A stretch of DNA of 64,000 nt from an uncultured Opitutaceae bacterium (GCA_951813085.1 OX638348.1:372001-436000); one strand, 5' to 3'; positions 45,975 to 57,161 are shown, numbered from the stretch's first letter. Numbers and translations: made by a program. The notes: generated by a model not told the origin, from the letters alone.

Positions 45975-47171
45975 ATGCCCTTTAACGGTCTCGGACTTTC
46001 AGATTCATTAATAAAAGCGATTGAGGAGCTCGGTTTCGAGAAGCCTACCCCAGTCCAAGAGAAATCCATTCCCTTGATTCTAGAAGGCAAGGACATCATT
46101 GCGTCTGCCCAGACGGGTACGGGAAAGACGGCTGCTTTTGGATTGCCGACGCTCGATCGGCTCGAGCCAGGCAAGCGAATTCAATGCCTCATTTTGGAAC
46201 CTACTCGCGAATTGGCGCAGCAGGTGGAGGAAGCGTTGCAAAGCTATTCCAAGCATCTGAAAACGCGAGTCGGCGTGGTATACGGAGGCGTGAAGTACGG
46301 ACGTCAGCGCCAGATGCTGGAAAAGGGGGTCGACATATTGGTGGCTACCCCGGGACGCCTTCTTGACCACATCGGGCAAGGAGCAATTTCTCTGGGGAAC
46401 GTGCAAGTACTCATTTTGGACGAGGTGGATCGAATGTTGGATATGGGATTCCTTCCTGACGTGAGCCGGCTGATCAAGATGTGCCCAAAAGATCGTCAGA
46501 CGCTTTTCTTCTCAGCAACGCTTCCGAAGGCGATTCAAACCATGATGAAATGGGTTCTCAAGGATCCCGAAGTGATCGAAATCAGCAGGAATCGTTCTGC
46601 CGCAGAGACAGTTACCCACGCGTTTTATCCAGTCGTTGAGCAGCAGAAGTACAAGCTTCTGATCGAGCTGCTTGAACGCACGCACTACGAAAGCGTGCTC
46701 ATCTTCACTCGGACCAAGCTAAATGCAGATTTGATCTCCAGGCGATTGGAACGGCTCAACCACTCCGTGGCTGTGCTGCATTCCGATCGAGCTCAAGGGG
46801 AGCGAACGGCAGCCTTGCAAGGGTTCAAGTCAGGCAAATTCGAAGTGCTGGTCGCGACAGATATAGCCGCTCGAGGCCTCGATATCGCTGGCGTCACTCA
46901 CGTAATCAACTACGATGTCCCTCTCAATGCAGAGGACTACGTGCACCGCATCGGACGTACCGGCCGCGCGGAACGAGAAGGCGACGCCTTTACTTTGCTC
47001 ATGGAAGACGAGCTTAAGAATGCGGCGGCTATCGAGCACTTCGTTGGCCAGAAGATCGATCGAAAGAAGATCGAGGGATTTCCTTACATGTATTCGGCTC
47101 TGTTCGATTCGGAGGAGAAGAATGCGGCTCGCAAAGCGAAGAGCCGCGCCTATGGCCGGCTTTCGCGATAG
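45975..47171 (+). CDS. DEAD-box RNA helicase, RhlE-like
   Basis: A 398-residue two-domain RNA helicase. Q motif: FEKPTPVQEKSIPLIL; motif I: AQTGTGKTAAFGLP; Ia: PTRELAQQ; II: DEVDRMLDMGF; III: SATLPK; IV-VI: FTRTKLNADLI, ATDIAARGLDIAGV and HRIGRTGRAEREGDA. The tail after the core is short (~30 residues) and basic, as in RhlE and unlike long-tailed DeaD. It remodels RNA, probably in ribosome biogenesis or RNA decay, which RNase Y and the ABC-F genes nearby also serve. Confidence 0.94.
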   Translation: MPFNGLGLSDSLIKAIEELGFEKPTPVQEKSIPLILEGKDIIASAQTGTGKTAAFGLPTLDRLEPGKRIQCLILEPTRELAQQVEEALQSYSKHLKTRVGVVYGGVKYGRQRQMLEKGVDILVATPGRLLDHIGQGAISLGNVQVLILDEVDRMLDMGFLPDVSRLIKMCPKDRQTLFFSATLPKAIQTMMKWVLKDPEVIEISRNRSAAETVTHAFYPVVEQQKYKLLIELLERTHYESVLIFTRTKLNADLISRRLERLNHSVAVLHSDRAQGERTAALQGFKSGKFEVLVATDIAARGLDIAGVTHVINYDVPLNAEDYVHRIGRTGRAEREGDAFTLLMEDELKNAAAIEHFVGQKIDRKKIEGFPYMYSALFDSEEKNAARKAKSRAYGRLSR

Positions 47172-47264
47172 AGCTCTTCCTCGGTTGCAAGCGCATCTGG
47201 GAACTTGAAGCGGGATGGGTTCGAGGATTCGAATTTTTCCGAAGAGGGGACTTGTGGACTAGAA

Positions 47265-47298
47265 ACAAAAAAGCCTCTCCCGCAGGGCGAGAGAGGCT
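47265..47298 (-). terminator. Rho-independent terminator of the porin-like gene
   Basis: On the minus strand GCCTCTC...GAGAGGC form a 7-bp stem (GCCTCTCTCGCCCTGCGGGAGAGGC with further internal pairing), followed by TTTTTTG. It lies ~35 bases after the stop of the barrel gene that ends at 47332. Confidence 0.85.
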
Positions 47299-47331
47299 GT
47301 AAATTGTTGGTTGGTTCTACGTTCTCAGATC

Positions 47332-48288
47332 TTAGAATGTGAAGATCGTCTCGAAAGCGATCATTCTATCAGTACCTTCGGAACCGTAGTCTGTCTCGCT
47401 AATTTCGAGGAGCATTCCGAGATTGTCGTGTATTGTCCAGTTAGGGCTGATGGTGAACTTTGTAGCGGTGTCGCCGCCTTTGAAGTCTTGAGTATCTTCG
47501 CTGACACGTCCTGTAATTCCGAAATTGTCAGTGATGCCCATGTTCGCCATCAAAAGCCATTGGGAGCCTTCATTGCGGCCAAAGTTCTCAACTCCGAAGT
47601 CGTATTGGCTGAGCTCGACTGCATAGGTCATGTTCTCGATCTCGTAGGACGCCCAAAAGTTGATGAGATCCCTGTCTGCGAGAGTATTACCCATGGAGTC
47701 TCTTGCCGCGCCGAGTTGAATGGTTAGTCCGTCAACAGGGAATAGAGCGATCTTCGCTTCAACGCCATAGTTGCTGTCCTCGATGGAACCATCTGGGGCG
47801 AAAACTGAGTCGACCAATGACAAGCCGAAGCTCACGAAGTCGTCCGTATAGTTGTACCGTACACCGTTGTGGTGACCAGGCCTTAGGTCGATGATGTCAT
47901 AGGCGGTCGAGTACTGGTAGAGGCCAGTTGGCTCGAACGCTTCAAATCCGAGGTAGCTGCGATACTTACCGGCGTCGATGCTGGATCCATCGCCGAAGTC
48001 CCAGTTCAAGAACGCCTGCTCAAGATCGAACTCATCCGTGCCGTTGTCGCCTAGATAGTTCAGGTCAACTTGCCCTGTGAGCTCGTCGAAATTGAAGATG
48101 AAGTCGATTTCCGCCTGATCGAGGTTGTATGACGTGTCTTCCAAACCGGTCCGTTCAGAGTCGGTGTTGACAAGAGACATGTCCAAGAAACCGGAGATGG
48201 TAAGGTTTTCGTTTATTTCGATCTGCGCCTGCAGAGCGGGAGCCGCTAGGAGAAGTCCCGCGAGCAATACTTTGAGTAGTTTGTTCAT
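47332..48288 (-). CDS. Outer-membrane beta-barrel (porin-2-like) protein
   Basis: A 318-residue protein with a signal peptide (KLLKVLLAGLLLAAPALQA). The mature chain alternates polar and hydrophobic residues in strands: ENLTISGFLDMSLVNTD, AEIDFIFNFDELTGQVDLNYLG, VSFGLSLVDSVF and MTYAVELSQYDFG. It ends in a C-terminal Phe (AFETIFTF) as required for Bam insertion. The pattern GFEAFEPTGLYQYSTAYDI and HHNGVRYNYTDDFVSFGLSL resembles the putative porin OmpL-like family (DUF1597/beta-barrel porin-2) common in PVC bacteria. Substrate unknown. It has its own terminator. Confidence 0.83.
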   Translation of the reverse strand: MNKLLKVLLAGLLLAAPALQAQIEINENLTISGFLDMSLVNTDSERTGLEDTSYNLDQAEIDFIFNFDELTGQVDLNYLGDNGTDEFDLEQAFLNWDFGDGSSIDAGKYRSYLGFEAFEPTGLYQYSTAYDIIDLRPGHHNGVRYNYTDDFVSFGLSLVDSVFAPDGSIEDSNYGVEAKIALFPVDGLTIQLGAARDSMGNTLADRDLINFWASYEIENMTYAVELSQYDFGVENFGRNEGSQWLLMANMGITDNFGITGRVSEDTQDFKGGDTATKFTISPNWTIHDNLGMLLEISETDYGSEGTDRMIAFETIFTF

Positions 48289-48665
48289 AGTAGTACTTAT
48301 AGTTAGTGACGTTTGTGCAAATGAGCTTCGGTTACGCTAGCTGGTCGCCAACGTAGCGAAATGTGTGGATTCGTCCGGAAATTAGATGCCGGAATGGTTT
48401 AAGGATCTTGAAATGTTGAATGATTGTTCGAACTGAAAGCTCAAATAGATGTAGGAGATAGGCTTACCGATTAGTAAACCCTGCCCGAAATAGTCTAAAC
48501 AGATGCTAATTGAGCAAGAAGAAAACTGCCGAATCGAAAGAATGAGTAAAAACCCGTACTGATTTTTGTAAAAATGGGGTTATTTTATCGGGAATAATCT
48601 TAATTTCACGCTTCGATTCCTAACGAGTGAGCCTCAGGGCCTAATCCTTTCCCTGATTTCCGATG
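48289..48665. other. 377-bp non-coding region between gyrA 3' end and porin-like gene
   Basis: No gene is supported. It holds the porin promoter on the porin side (AT-rich around 48289-48310). Near 48549-48583 there is a loose inverted repeat, AACCC and GGGTT, with T-rich flanks, that could be a weak gyrA terminator on the minus strand. Confidence 0.4.
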
Positions 48666-51116
48666 CTAGGCCTCCGCGTCCTCCGCCGCTTCTCCGTCCT
48701 CCTCGTCCTCTACTTCGACGATTCGAGCGACTCCTAGAAGGAGATCCCCTTCATTCAAGTTGATGCAACGTACTCCTTTGGTCGCCCGACCAATAACGCT
48801 AATGTCCGCGACTTTCGTGCGTACAGCTTGACCGTTCTTGGTCAGCATCATCATTTCGTCCGAATCGAATACGTTGAGGGCTCCAGAAACTCCCGAGGTT
48901 CGCGCTGCTATTACGCCGCTGCCACCTCGCTTCTGAGCGGGATATTCTTCGAAACGAGTTCGCTTCCCTTGACCATTTAGTCCGCAAATCAAGAGCGTTC
49001 CCTCTGGATTGACGACCTCCATGGCCTTTACCTCGTCACCTTCGCCGAGTCGCACGCCGCGTACGCCTCGGGTGGCGCGACCTTGATCTCTCAAGTCGGT
49101 TTCCTGAAAACGAATCGCTTTACCCTTCAAGGTGACAATAACGAGATCGTCTTCGCCCCCCGTTAACTTGGCGGAAATTAAGTCGTCTCCCTCGTCGATA
49201 TTGATTCCAATGATTCCCCCTTTACGAAAGTTCTTGTAGTCGATCAGGTTGGTCTTCTTCACCACGCCATTCTTCGTGCACATCACAAGGTGGCTTGTAT
49301 CCACTATTTCCTTGAGGCAAATCATTGCGGCGATTTTTTCGCCTTCCTGCAGCTGAAATACGCGAGCGATGGATCGGCCTTTAGAAGTGCGTGAACCTTC
49401 GGGAATTTCGTATACTTTTTCCACATACACGCGTCCGTTGTTCATAACGAAGAATATGTAGTCGTGCGTATTGGCGGTAAAAATGTGCTCAATGAAGTCC
49501 TCCTCATAGGTGTTGCCTCCTTGAACGCCTTTGCCGCCGCGCTTTTGGGTACGGTATTCGCTATCGCTTGTGCGTTTGATGAATCCTTTGTGGGAAACGG
49601 TTATAAAGCATCCTTCGCGGGGAGTCATATCCGCTTTTGATATGTCTCCTTCGTAAGGAACGATTTCACAGCGACGCGGCGAGCTGTACTTCTCCCTGAG
49701 TTCGAGCAATTCCGTTTTGATGAGGTCGAGCAGTTTCTGCTCGCTCTCTAGAATACTGCGAAGTTCTTCGATCAGCTTGATCAGCTCTGCATACTCTTCC
49801 TCGATCTTCTCTCGCTCCATTCCAGTGAGCTGGTAAAGTCGTAGATCGAGGATGGCCGCGACTTGCCGATCGGAGAGCGGGTACTTCCCTTGCAAGCGTT
49901 CCTTGGCTTCGTCGCGATTCGCTGACGAGCGGATGATCTTGATGAAGTCGTCGAGGTTATCGAGAGCGATCTTGTAGCCTTCGAGAATGTGAGCTCGGTC
50001 TTCCGCTTTCTTGAGTCGAAAAGCGGTTCGTCGGTAGACCACGTCGCGTCGGTGATCAATATAGCAATTGATCAGCTCCTTGATATTCATCTGCTTCGGG
50101 CGGCGATTGTCGAGCGCGAGCAGATTTACGCCGAAGCTGCTTTCCAAAGCAGTCTTCTTGAAGAGTTTGGACATTATGACCTCGGGAAATTCTCCGCGCT
50201 TGAGTTCAATGACAATTCGAGTATTCTCGTCGGACTCGTCCCGCAAATCGCTGATGCCCTCAATCTCCTTCGACCCGACCAGCTCCGCGATCTTTGTCAC
50301 AAGGGTTGCCCGGTTTACATTGTACGGAATTTCGGATACAACGAGCCTATCGCGATCGCCATCCATCTCTTCTTTTCGCACGATTCCACGCATCCGCACG
50401 ATTCCTCGACCGGTCCGCATGTATTCATCGATCCCTTTCCGACCCACAATTTGTCCATCGGTTGGAAAGTCCGGGCCTTGAATGTACGTCGCCAAAGCAT
50501 CGATGTCGATATTTGGATTGTCGATTTGGGCGCAAATTCCGTCAACGAGCTCGTCCAGATTGTGTGGGGGAATATTGGTGGCCATGCCCACGGCGATACC
50601 CGTGGAGCCATTCATGAGCAAATTGGGCAATCCCGCGGGTAGCACGTCTGGTTCGGTGGTGCTCTCTTTGTAGTTGGCGACGAAGTCGACCGTGTCCTCA
50701 TCGAGGTAGCGCAACAGATCTTCCGCTACATTGGTGAGCCGACACTCGGTATAGCGATAGGCTGCGGGCGAATCGCCGTCGACCGACCCGAAATTGCCTT
50801 GCGGATCGATCAGAGGGTATCGCATCACCCATTTTTGAGCCATACGAACGAGCGTGTCGTATACTGAGGAATCGCCGTGAGGGTGATAATTCTTTAGGAC
50901 TTCCCCAACCACACCGGCGCATTTATCGAAAGAGCGATTGTGCAAGAGGCCTTCCCTAAGCATCGCGTAGAGAATGCGTCGTTGCACGGGCTTGAGGCCG
51001 TCTCGGGCGTCTGGCAGCGCCCGGCTAACGATTACCGACATCGAATAATCGATGTACGCAGTTGACATGATGTCAGTGATGCTGGCAGGCGTGATGCGTT
51101 CGGAAATTTGATCCAT
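48666..51116 (-). CDS. gyrA: DNA gyrase subunit A
   Basis: GyrA breaks and rejoins DNA in negative supercoiling. The catalytic tyrosine is Tyr122 in AAYRYTECRL. The quinolone-resistance region reads HGDSSVYDTLVRMAQ with Ser83 and Asp87 in the E. coli wild-type state. The GyrA box of the C-terminal pinwheel is present (QKRGGKGVQ), identifying gyrase and not topoisomerase IV, and beta-pinwheel repeats (GVVKKTNL, GVRGVRLGEGDEV, GVRCINLNEGD) follow. The tail is acidic. At 816 residues it is slightly shorter than the E. coli protein. It lies 40 bases downstream of gyrB. Confidence 0.98.
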   Translation of the reverse strand: MDQISERITPASITDIMSTAYIDYSMSVIVSRALPDARDGLKPVQRRILYAMLREGLLHNRSFDKCAGVVGEVLKNYHPHGDSSVYDTLVRMAQKWVMRYPLIDPQGNFGSVDGDSPAAYRYTECRLTNVAEDLLRYLDEDTVDFVANYKESTTEPDVLPAGLPNLLMNGSTGIAVGMATNIPPHNLDELVDGICAQIDNPNIDIDALATYIQGPDFPTDGQIVGRKGIDEYMRTGRGIVRMRGIVRKEEMDGDRDRLVVSEIPYNVNRATLVTKIAELVGSKEIEGISDLRDESDENTRIVIELKRGEFPEVIMSKLFKKTALESSFGVNLLALDNRRPKQMNIKELINCYIDHRRDVVYRRTAFRLKKAEDRAHILEGYKIALDNLDDFIKIIRSSANRDEAKERLQGKYPLSDRQVAAILDLRLYQLTGMEREKIEEEYAELIKLIEELRSILESEQKLLDLIKTELLELREKYSSPRRCEIVPYEGDISKADMTPREGCFITVSHKGFIKRTSDSEYRTQKRGGKGVQGGNTYEEDFIEHIFTANTHDYIFFVMNNGRVYVEKVYEIPEGSRTSKGRSIARVFQLQEGEKIAAMICLKEIVDTSHLVMCTKNGVVKKTNLIDYKNFRKGGIIGINIDEGDDLISAKLTGGEDDLVIVTLKGKAIRFQETDLRDQGRATRGVRGVRLGEGDEVKAMEVVNPEGTLLICGLNGQGKRTRFEEYPAQKRGGSGVIAARTSGVSGALNVFDSDEMMMLTKNGQAVRTKVADISVIGRATKGVRCINLNEGDLLLGVARIVEVEDEEDGEAAEDAEA

Positions 51117-51156
51117 GCGTATCTAAAAAAGGATTACAGTCTGCGAAATTAAAAAA

Positions 51157-53727
<2,571 letters not shown>

Positions 53728-53747
53728 TCACAACCTTTTTCTATGAT

Positions 53748-53783
53748 AAAAACGCGCCATTGAATCGACTGCTTCAAGGCGCG
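53748..53783 (-). terminator. Hairpin plus T-run upstream of gyrB
   Basis: On the minus strand CGCGCC-TTGAA pairs with TTCAA-GGCGCG around an 8-base loop (stem interrupted by one unpaired A), followed by TTTTT at 53752-53748. It is ~65 bases before the gyrB ATG, in front of the gene and not after it. Either an attenuator in the gyrB leader or a barrier to antisense transcription from the divergent Rrf2-type gene. Confidence 0.6.
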
Positions 53784-53907
53784 CAAGGTCCTTTTTCAGA
53801 TATCTCCAAATAGGAGCTCAGGCTGACTGAATTGTGACTGAATCTTGGCTAGAAATCCGGATTTTACTCGATTGCCCGAATGGGGGGCGCCAGCGTTGAG
53901 CGATCCC

Positions 53908-54321
53908 ATGAAATTGACTGTAAAACTCGAATATGCCTGCCGGGCTTTGGTCCAGCTGGCCAAGCGCTTCGAGCGAGGCGACGTTTCGAGCATTGAAGAT
54001 CTAGCCAATGCGGAGTCGATCCCCCCCAAATACCTTGCTCAGATCCTAGGCGAGCTGAGAAATGGAGGACTGGTGGAGAGCCGGCGTGGCAAGCAGGGCG
54101 GATACCTCCTCGCCCGCGACCCGAAATCGGTTACTCTCTACGATGTAATCGTTTTGGTCGAAGGGGAGGTTTTCGCGGAAATCGGAAGGTCTTCAGGCGA
54201 GTCGGGAAATGCGGTTGCCGCTGCCTGGAACGAACTCCAGGCGCAGCTGGCAAAACAGGCGCGATCCGTATCGCTCGCCGAGCTCGCGGTCAGCGAAACG
54301 CAAGAGATGTACTACATTTAG
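53908..54321 (+). CDS. Rrf2-family transcriptional regulator
   Basis: A 137-residue winged-helix regulator starting at MKLTVKLEYACRALVQLAK; a longer frame from 53845 would add atypical residues. IEDLANAESIPPKYLAQILGELRNGGLVESRRGKQGGYLLARDPKSVTLYDVIVLVEG is the classic Rrf2 layout with helix-turn-helix and wing. The cysteines that bind an Fe-S cluster in IscR or NsrR are missing in the ~90-105 region, so it is probably not an Fe-S sensor. It faces gyrB divergently and precedes the zinc-ribbon protein gene. Confidence 0.92.
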   Translation: MKLTVKLEYACRALVQLAKRFERGDVSSIEDLANAESIPPKYLAQILGELRNGGLVESRRGKQGGYLLARDPKSVTLYDVIVLVEGEVFAEIGRSSGESGNAVAAAWNELQAQLAKQARSVSLAELAVSETQEMYYI

Positions 54322-54383
54322 GCAATTGTTCGCAATGCGCCTTGACGCCTCGCGATTTCCGCCCTCCAATCGAAGTCTAATCT

Positions 54384-55091
54384 ATGCCTACCGATTGCAA
54401 TACAAGCCTTCTGATTCTCCAGGATCGCGATATGAACGTGCAGCGGATCGAGCGCGAACTGGCCGAGTTGCCGGTAGAACGCGCTGCAACTGAAAAGAAG
54501 ATTGCGGACATGAAGGCCGCGATCGAGGCGGGCCGGCAGAGCGTAAAAGAGCTCGAGGTCAAGGGGAAGTCCATCGAGACGGAAATGGGCGAAGTGGAAA
54601 ACCAGGCATTGAAGTACAAGAATCAGCAATTGCTGGTTAAGAAGAACGAAGAGTATCAAGCGCTTACCCATGAGATCGAGTTGACGCAGCAGAAGGTTTC
54701 CGATCTGGAAGAAGCGGAGATCGAACTACTTTACGAATTGGATGAGGCGCGGAAGTCGCAAGCGGCCGACGAAGCGCAGTGGAACGAGAAGATTGAAGTG
54801 GAGACGCGCTTTCTGAGTCGACTCGACGAGAAGGAGGCGAATTTGAAGGGAGAGATCGATGCGGCGAAGGAAGCGCTCGCTCAAGTGGAGTCGGAAATCT
54901 CGAAGCCCGAGCTTTCGACCTATAAGCGTGTATCTCGCGGTCTGAAAATTCCCATTATCGTGGGCCTGAAGGACGCGAAGTGCCAAGGATGCCATATGCG
55001 CGTATCCGCGTCGGTCGAAGTCGAGGTCCGTAAAGGGAATGAAATAACGACTTGCGACAATTGCGGACGGATTCTTTATTGGGACGCCTAG
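54384..55091 (+). CDS. Coiled-coil protein with C-terminal C4 zinc ribbon
   Basis: A 235-residue protein: residues ~10-175 are a long coiled coil (VQRIERELAELPVERAATEKKIADM, then YKNQQLLVKKNEEYQALTHEIEL). Residues ~190-235 form a C4 zinc ribbon with CQGCHMRVSASVEVEVRKGN and TTCDNCGRILYW. This architecture (DUF164/zf-RING_7, CT398/CdsZ-like) is common in Chlamydiae and other bacteria and is linked to sigma-54 or secretion partners in Chlamydia. The exact role here is not known. Its stop codon overlaps the 5' end of rnpB. Confidence 0.88.
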   Translation: MPTDCNTSLLILQDRDMNVQRIERELAELPVERAATEKKIADMKAAIEAGRQSVKELEVKGKSIETEMGEVENQALKYKNQQLLVKKNEEYQALTHEIELTQQKVSDLEEAEIELLYELDEARKSQAADEAQWNEKIEVETRFLSRLDEKEANLKGEIDAAKEALAQVESEISKPELSTYKRVSRGLKIPIIVGLKDAKCQGCHMRVSASVEVEVRKGNEITTCDNCGRILYWDA

Positions 55092-55536
55092 CTTCGGAGC
55101 CACACGTTCGCTCCGCCGTTCTTTAACGATCACAATCAATACAGGCCAGTGGAGAGGAAAGTCCGGACGTCGCAGGGCAGGATTCCTCGTGAAAGCGGGG
55201 AAGGCTCGTTTCAAAGCGAGTCGATGGATAGCGCCACAGAAAATGCACCGCCTCTTTTTGCCGCCGCTTCGGCGCTCAGTTCCCGCAACGGGAAACTGCG
55301 AGGTGGAGGGAGGTAAGGTTGAAAAGGTGGGGTAAGAGCCCACCGCCGTTCCGAGCAATCGGGCGGGCATGGCAAGCCCAATCCGACGCAAGACAAAATA
55401 GGGGGCAGAGCGGCCCGTTTTTCATGCCCCGGGTATGTCGCGCCTTTTTCGAAAGGGTCTCGCAATTGCGGGACAGATAAATGAACGTGGGGACGCTTCG
55501 GCGACCTACAGAATCCGGCTTATCGGCTCCGGAGCT
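55090..55536 (+). ncRNA. rnpB: RNase P RNA (bacterial class A)
   Basis: The universal core sequences are visible: GGAGAGGAAAGTCCGGAC at about 55151-55168, CACAGAAAATGCACC, GGTAAGGTTGAAAAGGTGGGGTAAGAGCCCACC in pieces around 55309-55343, and the 3' ACAGAATCCGGCTTATCGGC (about 55508-55527). The two ends pair to form helix P1: AGCTTCGGAGCC at 55090-55101 with GGCTCCGGAGCT at 55525-55536 (one G-U pair). The ~447-nt length is within the bacterial range. It processes tRNA 5' ends with protein RnpA. The 5' end begins inside the stop codon of the zinc-ribbon gene, so the transcript may be cleaved from that mRNA. Confidence 0.95.
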
Positions 55537-55692
55537 AGAACTTTTTGGCGGTATTAGGATAGCGGAGGGTTGGCATTGCGTTTGCGGCCTGTCCTCAGCC
55601 TTGATGTGGCTGACCCGAGCTTGTAGGGCAACATTGGATAGCTCAGCGGTCCCGTTAAAACGGATTTCGCCGCCGCGATTTCGCCCCTCTAG

Positions 55693-55721
55693 TTGACCGT
55701 GCGATTTATCTCGGCTAAATG
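55693..55721 (+). promoter_or_regulatory. Candidate rpsT promoter
   Basis: TTGACC at 55693-55698 is followed after 17 bases by TAAATG at 55716-55721, a reasonable sigma-70-type -35/-10 pair, 42 bases before the S20 start codon. Confidence 0.4.
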
Positions 55722-55730
55722 CCTTGACAC

Positions 55731-55762
55731 AGGAGGAATTTGACGGAATATCCGGGCCTCCT
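55731..55762 (+). promoter_or_regulatory. Shine-Dalgarno/anti-Shine-Dalgarno hairpin before rpsT
   Basis: AGGAGG at 55731-55736 is a perfect ribosome-binding sequence but lies 26 bases from the ATG. CCTCCT at 55757-55762 touches the ATG and is its exact complement, so the two can form a stem with a small GGA/TCC hairpin inside. Binding of either S20 or the ribosome could switch the structure. This is a candidate translational autoregulation element. Confidence 0.55.
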
Positions 55763-56020
55763 ATGGCAAATACCAAGTCAGCACAGAAGAACCACCGCAA
55801 GACGATTGGGCGTACGCTGCGCAACCGCTCGCAGAAGACGCGCTTGAAGACATTGGCCAAGAAGGTTAAAACGCTCGCCGACGAAGGCGATAAGGAAGCG
55901 CTCAAAGCCGCGGCGACCGCGTATGTCTCCGCGATGGACAAGGCGGCTAAGTCGAAGCTCGTCCACAGCAACAAGGCGAGTCGCACGAAATCCGCCATGG
56001 CCAAGCACATGGTTGCCTAG
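55763..56020 (+). CDS. rpsT: 30S ribosomal protein S20
   Basis: An 85-residue S20 protein beginning MANTKSAQKNHRKT, the standard start for the family. It is almost wholly helical, Lys/Ala-rich and ends in KSAMAKHMVA. It binds the 5' domain and helix 44 of 16S rRNA in early assembly. An in-frame extension to 55724 is present but includes the ribosome-binding hairpin. A strong terminator follows directly. Confidence 0.97.
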   Translation: MANTKSAQKNHRKTIGRTLRNRSQKTRLKTLAKKVKTLADEGDKEALKAAATAYVSAMDKAAKSKLVHSNKASRTKSAMAKHMVA

Positions 56021-56052
56021 CGATATAGAATTTTCCCTCCTCCCATCTATGG

Positions 56053-56086
56053 GCCCCCACGTTTTTGCGATGGGGGCTCTTTTTTT
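56053..56086 (+). terminator. Rho-independent terminator after rpsT
   Basis: GCCCCCA and TGGGGGC form a 7-bp G-C-rich stem with the inner pair extended by CG around a T-rich loop, followed by TCTTTTTTT (56078-56086). It ends only three bases before the start codon of the next gene. Confidence 0.9.
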
Positions 56087-56089
56087 CCA

Positions 56090-56908
56090 ATGTCAGATCC
56101 CGTTCCCTTCATCTCCTTTCCCGAACGCTATCTAGGCGAACGCTCCGTCAAGTTTCCATTGGCGGTGGATCATCCCGGCTATTTCGCGATTGGCAAACCC
56201 GCCGGGATCGCATGTTTCCAGCACGACTGGAACGTGGGGAAACCTGACATTTCCATGGCATTAAGGCGCGAGATTCTCAACGAGAAGCCTCAATTGAGAG
56301 CCTTGGGCCTCGAAGGGCTCTTTCGCATTTACAAGCTCGACACGGAGATCAGTGGATCGCTGCTTTACGCGAAAACGGAGAAATGGGAAGAGATCCTGCG
56401 CAATGCTTTTGGTTCAAGGCAGCTGGTTTTCCGTTACCATTTGCTGGTTTCTACGGAGAGCGAAGAGCGGGAGCTATTCTGCAATTTGCCTATCGCTATC
56501 CATTCGAATGGCAAGCGGATGCTGGTTTCCCACAAGACGGGTAAAAAATGCGAAACGCGCTTTCAATATCTCAGGAGCTATGGGCGGTACCAGCTTTGGG
56601 AGGCGGAGACGCGAGACTTTCGAACGCATCAAATCCGGATTCATGCAGCGGAGAGTGGACTCGCCACCGTTGGGGAGTCGCAGTACGCTCAGGGCGAGCG
56701 AATTTTGCTTTCCATGATTAAGCGTGGGTATCGAAGAGGAAGCGGTCCGGAAAAGCCCCTATACGAGCCGCTTTGCCTCCATTTGGTTTCCGTTGAATTC
56801 GAGATTCCCAATCAGGAACTTCCAGGCGTCTTTGCGCCGCTACCGAAGGGATTCGAGACTCTGCTAAAAAAGCTGGACCTGCACAAAGGCCCGCGGAGAT
56901 CGAGCTAG
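56090..56908 (+). CDS. RluA-family pseudouridine synthase-like protein
   Basis: A 272-residue protein. YFAIGKPAGIACF matches the strand before the catalytic loop (usually NKPAGI). The catalytic motif HRLDxxTSG appears as YKLDTEISG, keeping the essential Asp but changing His-Arg to Tyr-Lys. ETRDFRTHQIRIHAAESGLATVGE and the closing LCLHLVSVEFEIP are typical RluA segments. It may modify rRNA or tRNA uridines with relaxed specificity, or may be a diverged paralog. The ATG lies three bases after a terminator U-run, so it must use a promoter in the stem, be leaderless or start from read-through. Confidence 0.82.
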   Translation: MSDPVPFISFPERYLGERSVKFPLAVDHPGYFAIGKPAGIACFQHDWNVGKPDISMALRREILNEKPQLRALGLEGLFRIYKLDTEISGSLLYAKTEKWEEILRNAFGSRQLVFRYHLLVSTESEERELFCNLPIAIHSNGKRMLVSHKTGKKCETRFQYLRSYGRYQLWEAETRDFRTHQIRIHAAESGLATVGESQYAQGERILLSMIKRGYRRGSGPEKPLYEPLCLHLVSVEFEIPNQELPGVFAPLPKGFETLLKKLDLHKGPRRSS

Positions 56909-57065
56909 GAAGCGATCTAACTGTGAAAAACGGGCGATGGGGAGGCGAACTTTAGGGCGTGAATGGATCTAAAAGTCGTGCGAGATTAGCACAGTTTCTT
57001 CTTTACAGGGAACCGGGCTCGCATCACTTTCTCGGACTTTTCCAAAAATTTGAAGAGAGCAATCT

Positions 57066-57161
57066 ATGGGTAATCTAAAGAAGAAACGCCGTCTTAAGAT
57101 GTCGAAGCACAAGCGCCGCAAGCGCTTGAAGTCAAATCGCCATAAGAAGAAGGCTTGGTAG
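57066..57161 (+). CDS. 31-residue basic mini-protein, AURKAIP1/COX24-domain type
   Basis: The small gene encodes 31 residues beginning [20 protein letters not shown] and ending in RHKKKAW, with about half Lys or Arg. This pattern ([15 protein letters not shown]) matches the bacterial AURKAIP1/COX24-domain proteins, relatives of a mitochondrial small-subunit ribosomal protein found in Bacteroidota, PVC and related phyla. It probably binds rRNA. A GAAGAGAG segment lies just upstream and a terminator ~80 bases downstream. It is monocistronic. Confidence 0.9.
   Translation: MGNLKKKRRLKMSKHKRRKRLKSNRHKKKAW

Noticed and set aside
55276-56010. 244-codon minus-strand frame across rnpB and rpsT
   Set aside because: It is antisense to RNase P RNA and S20, both strongly supported; no recognisable protein motif.
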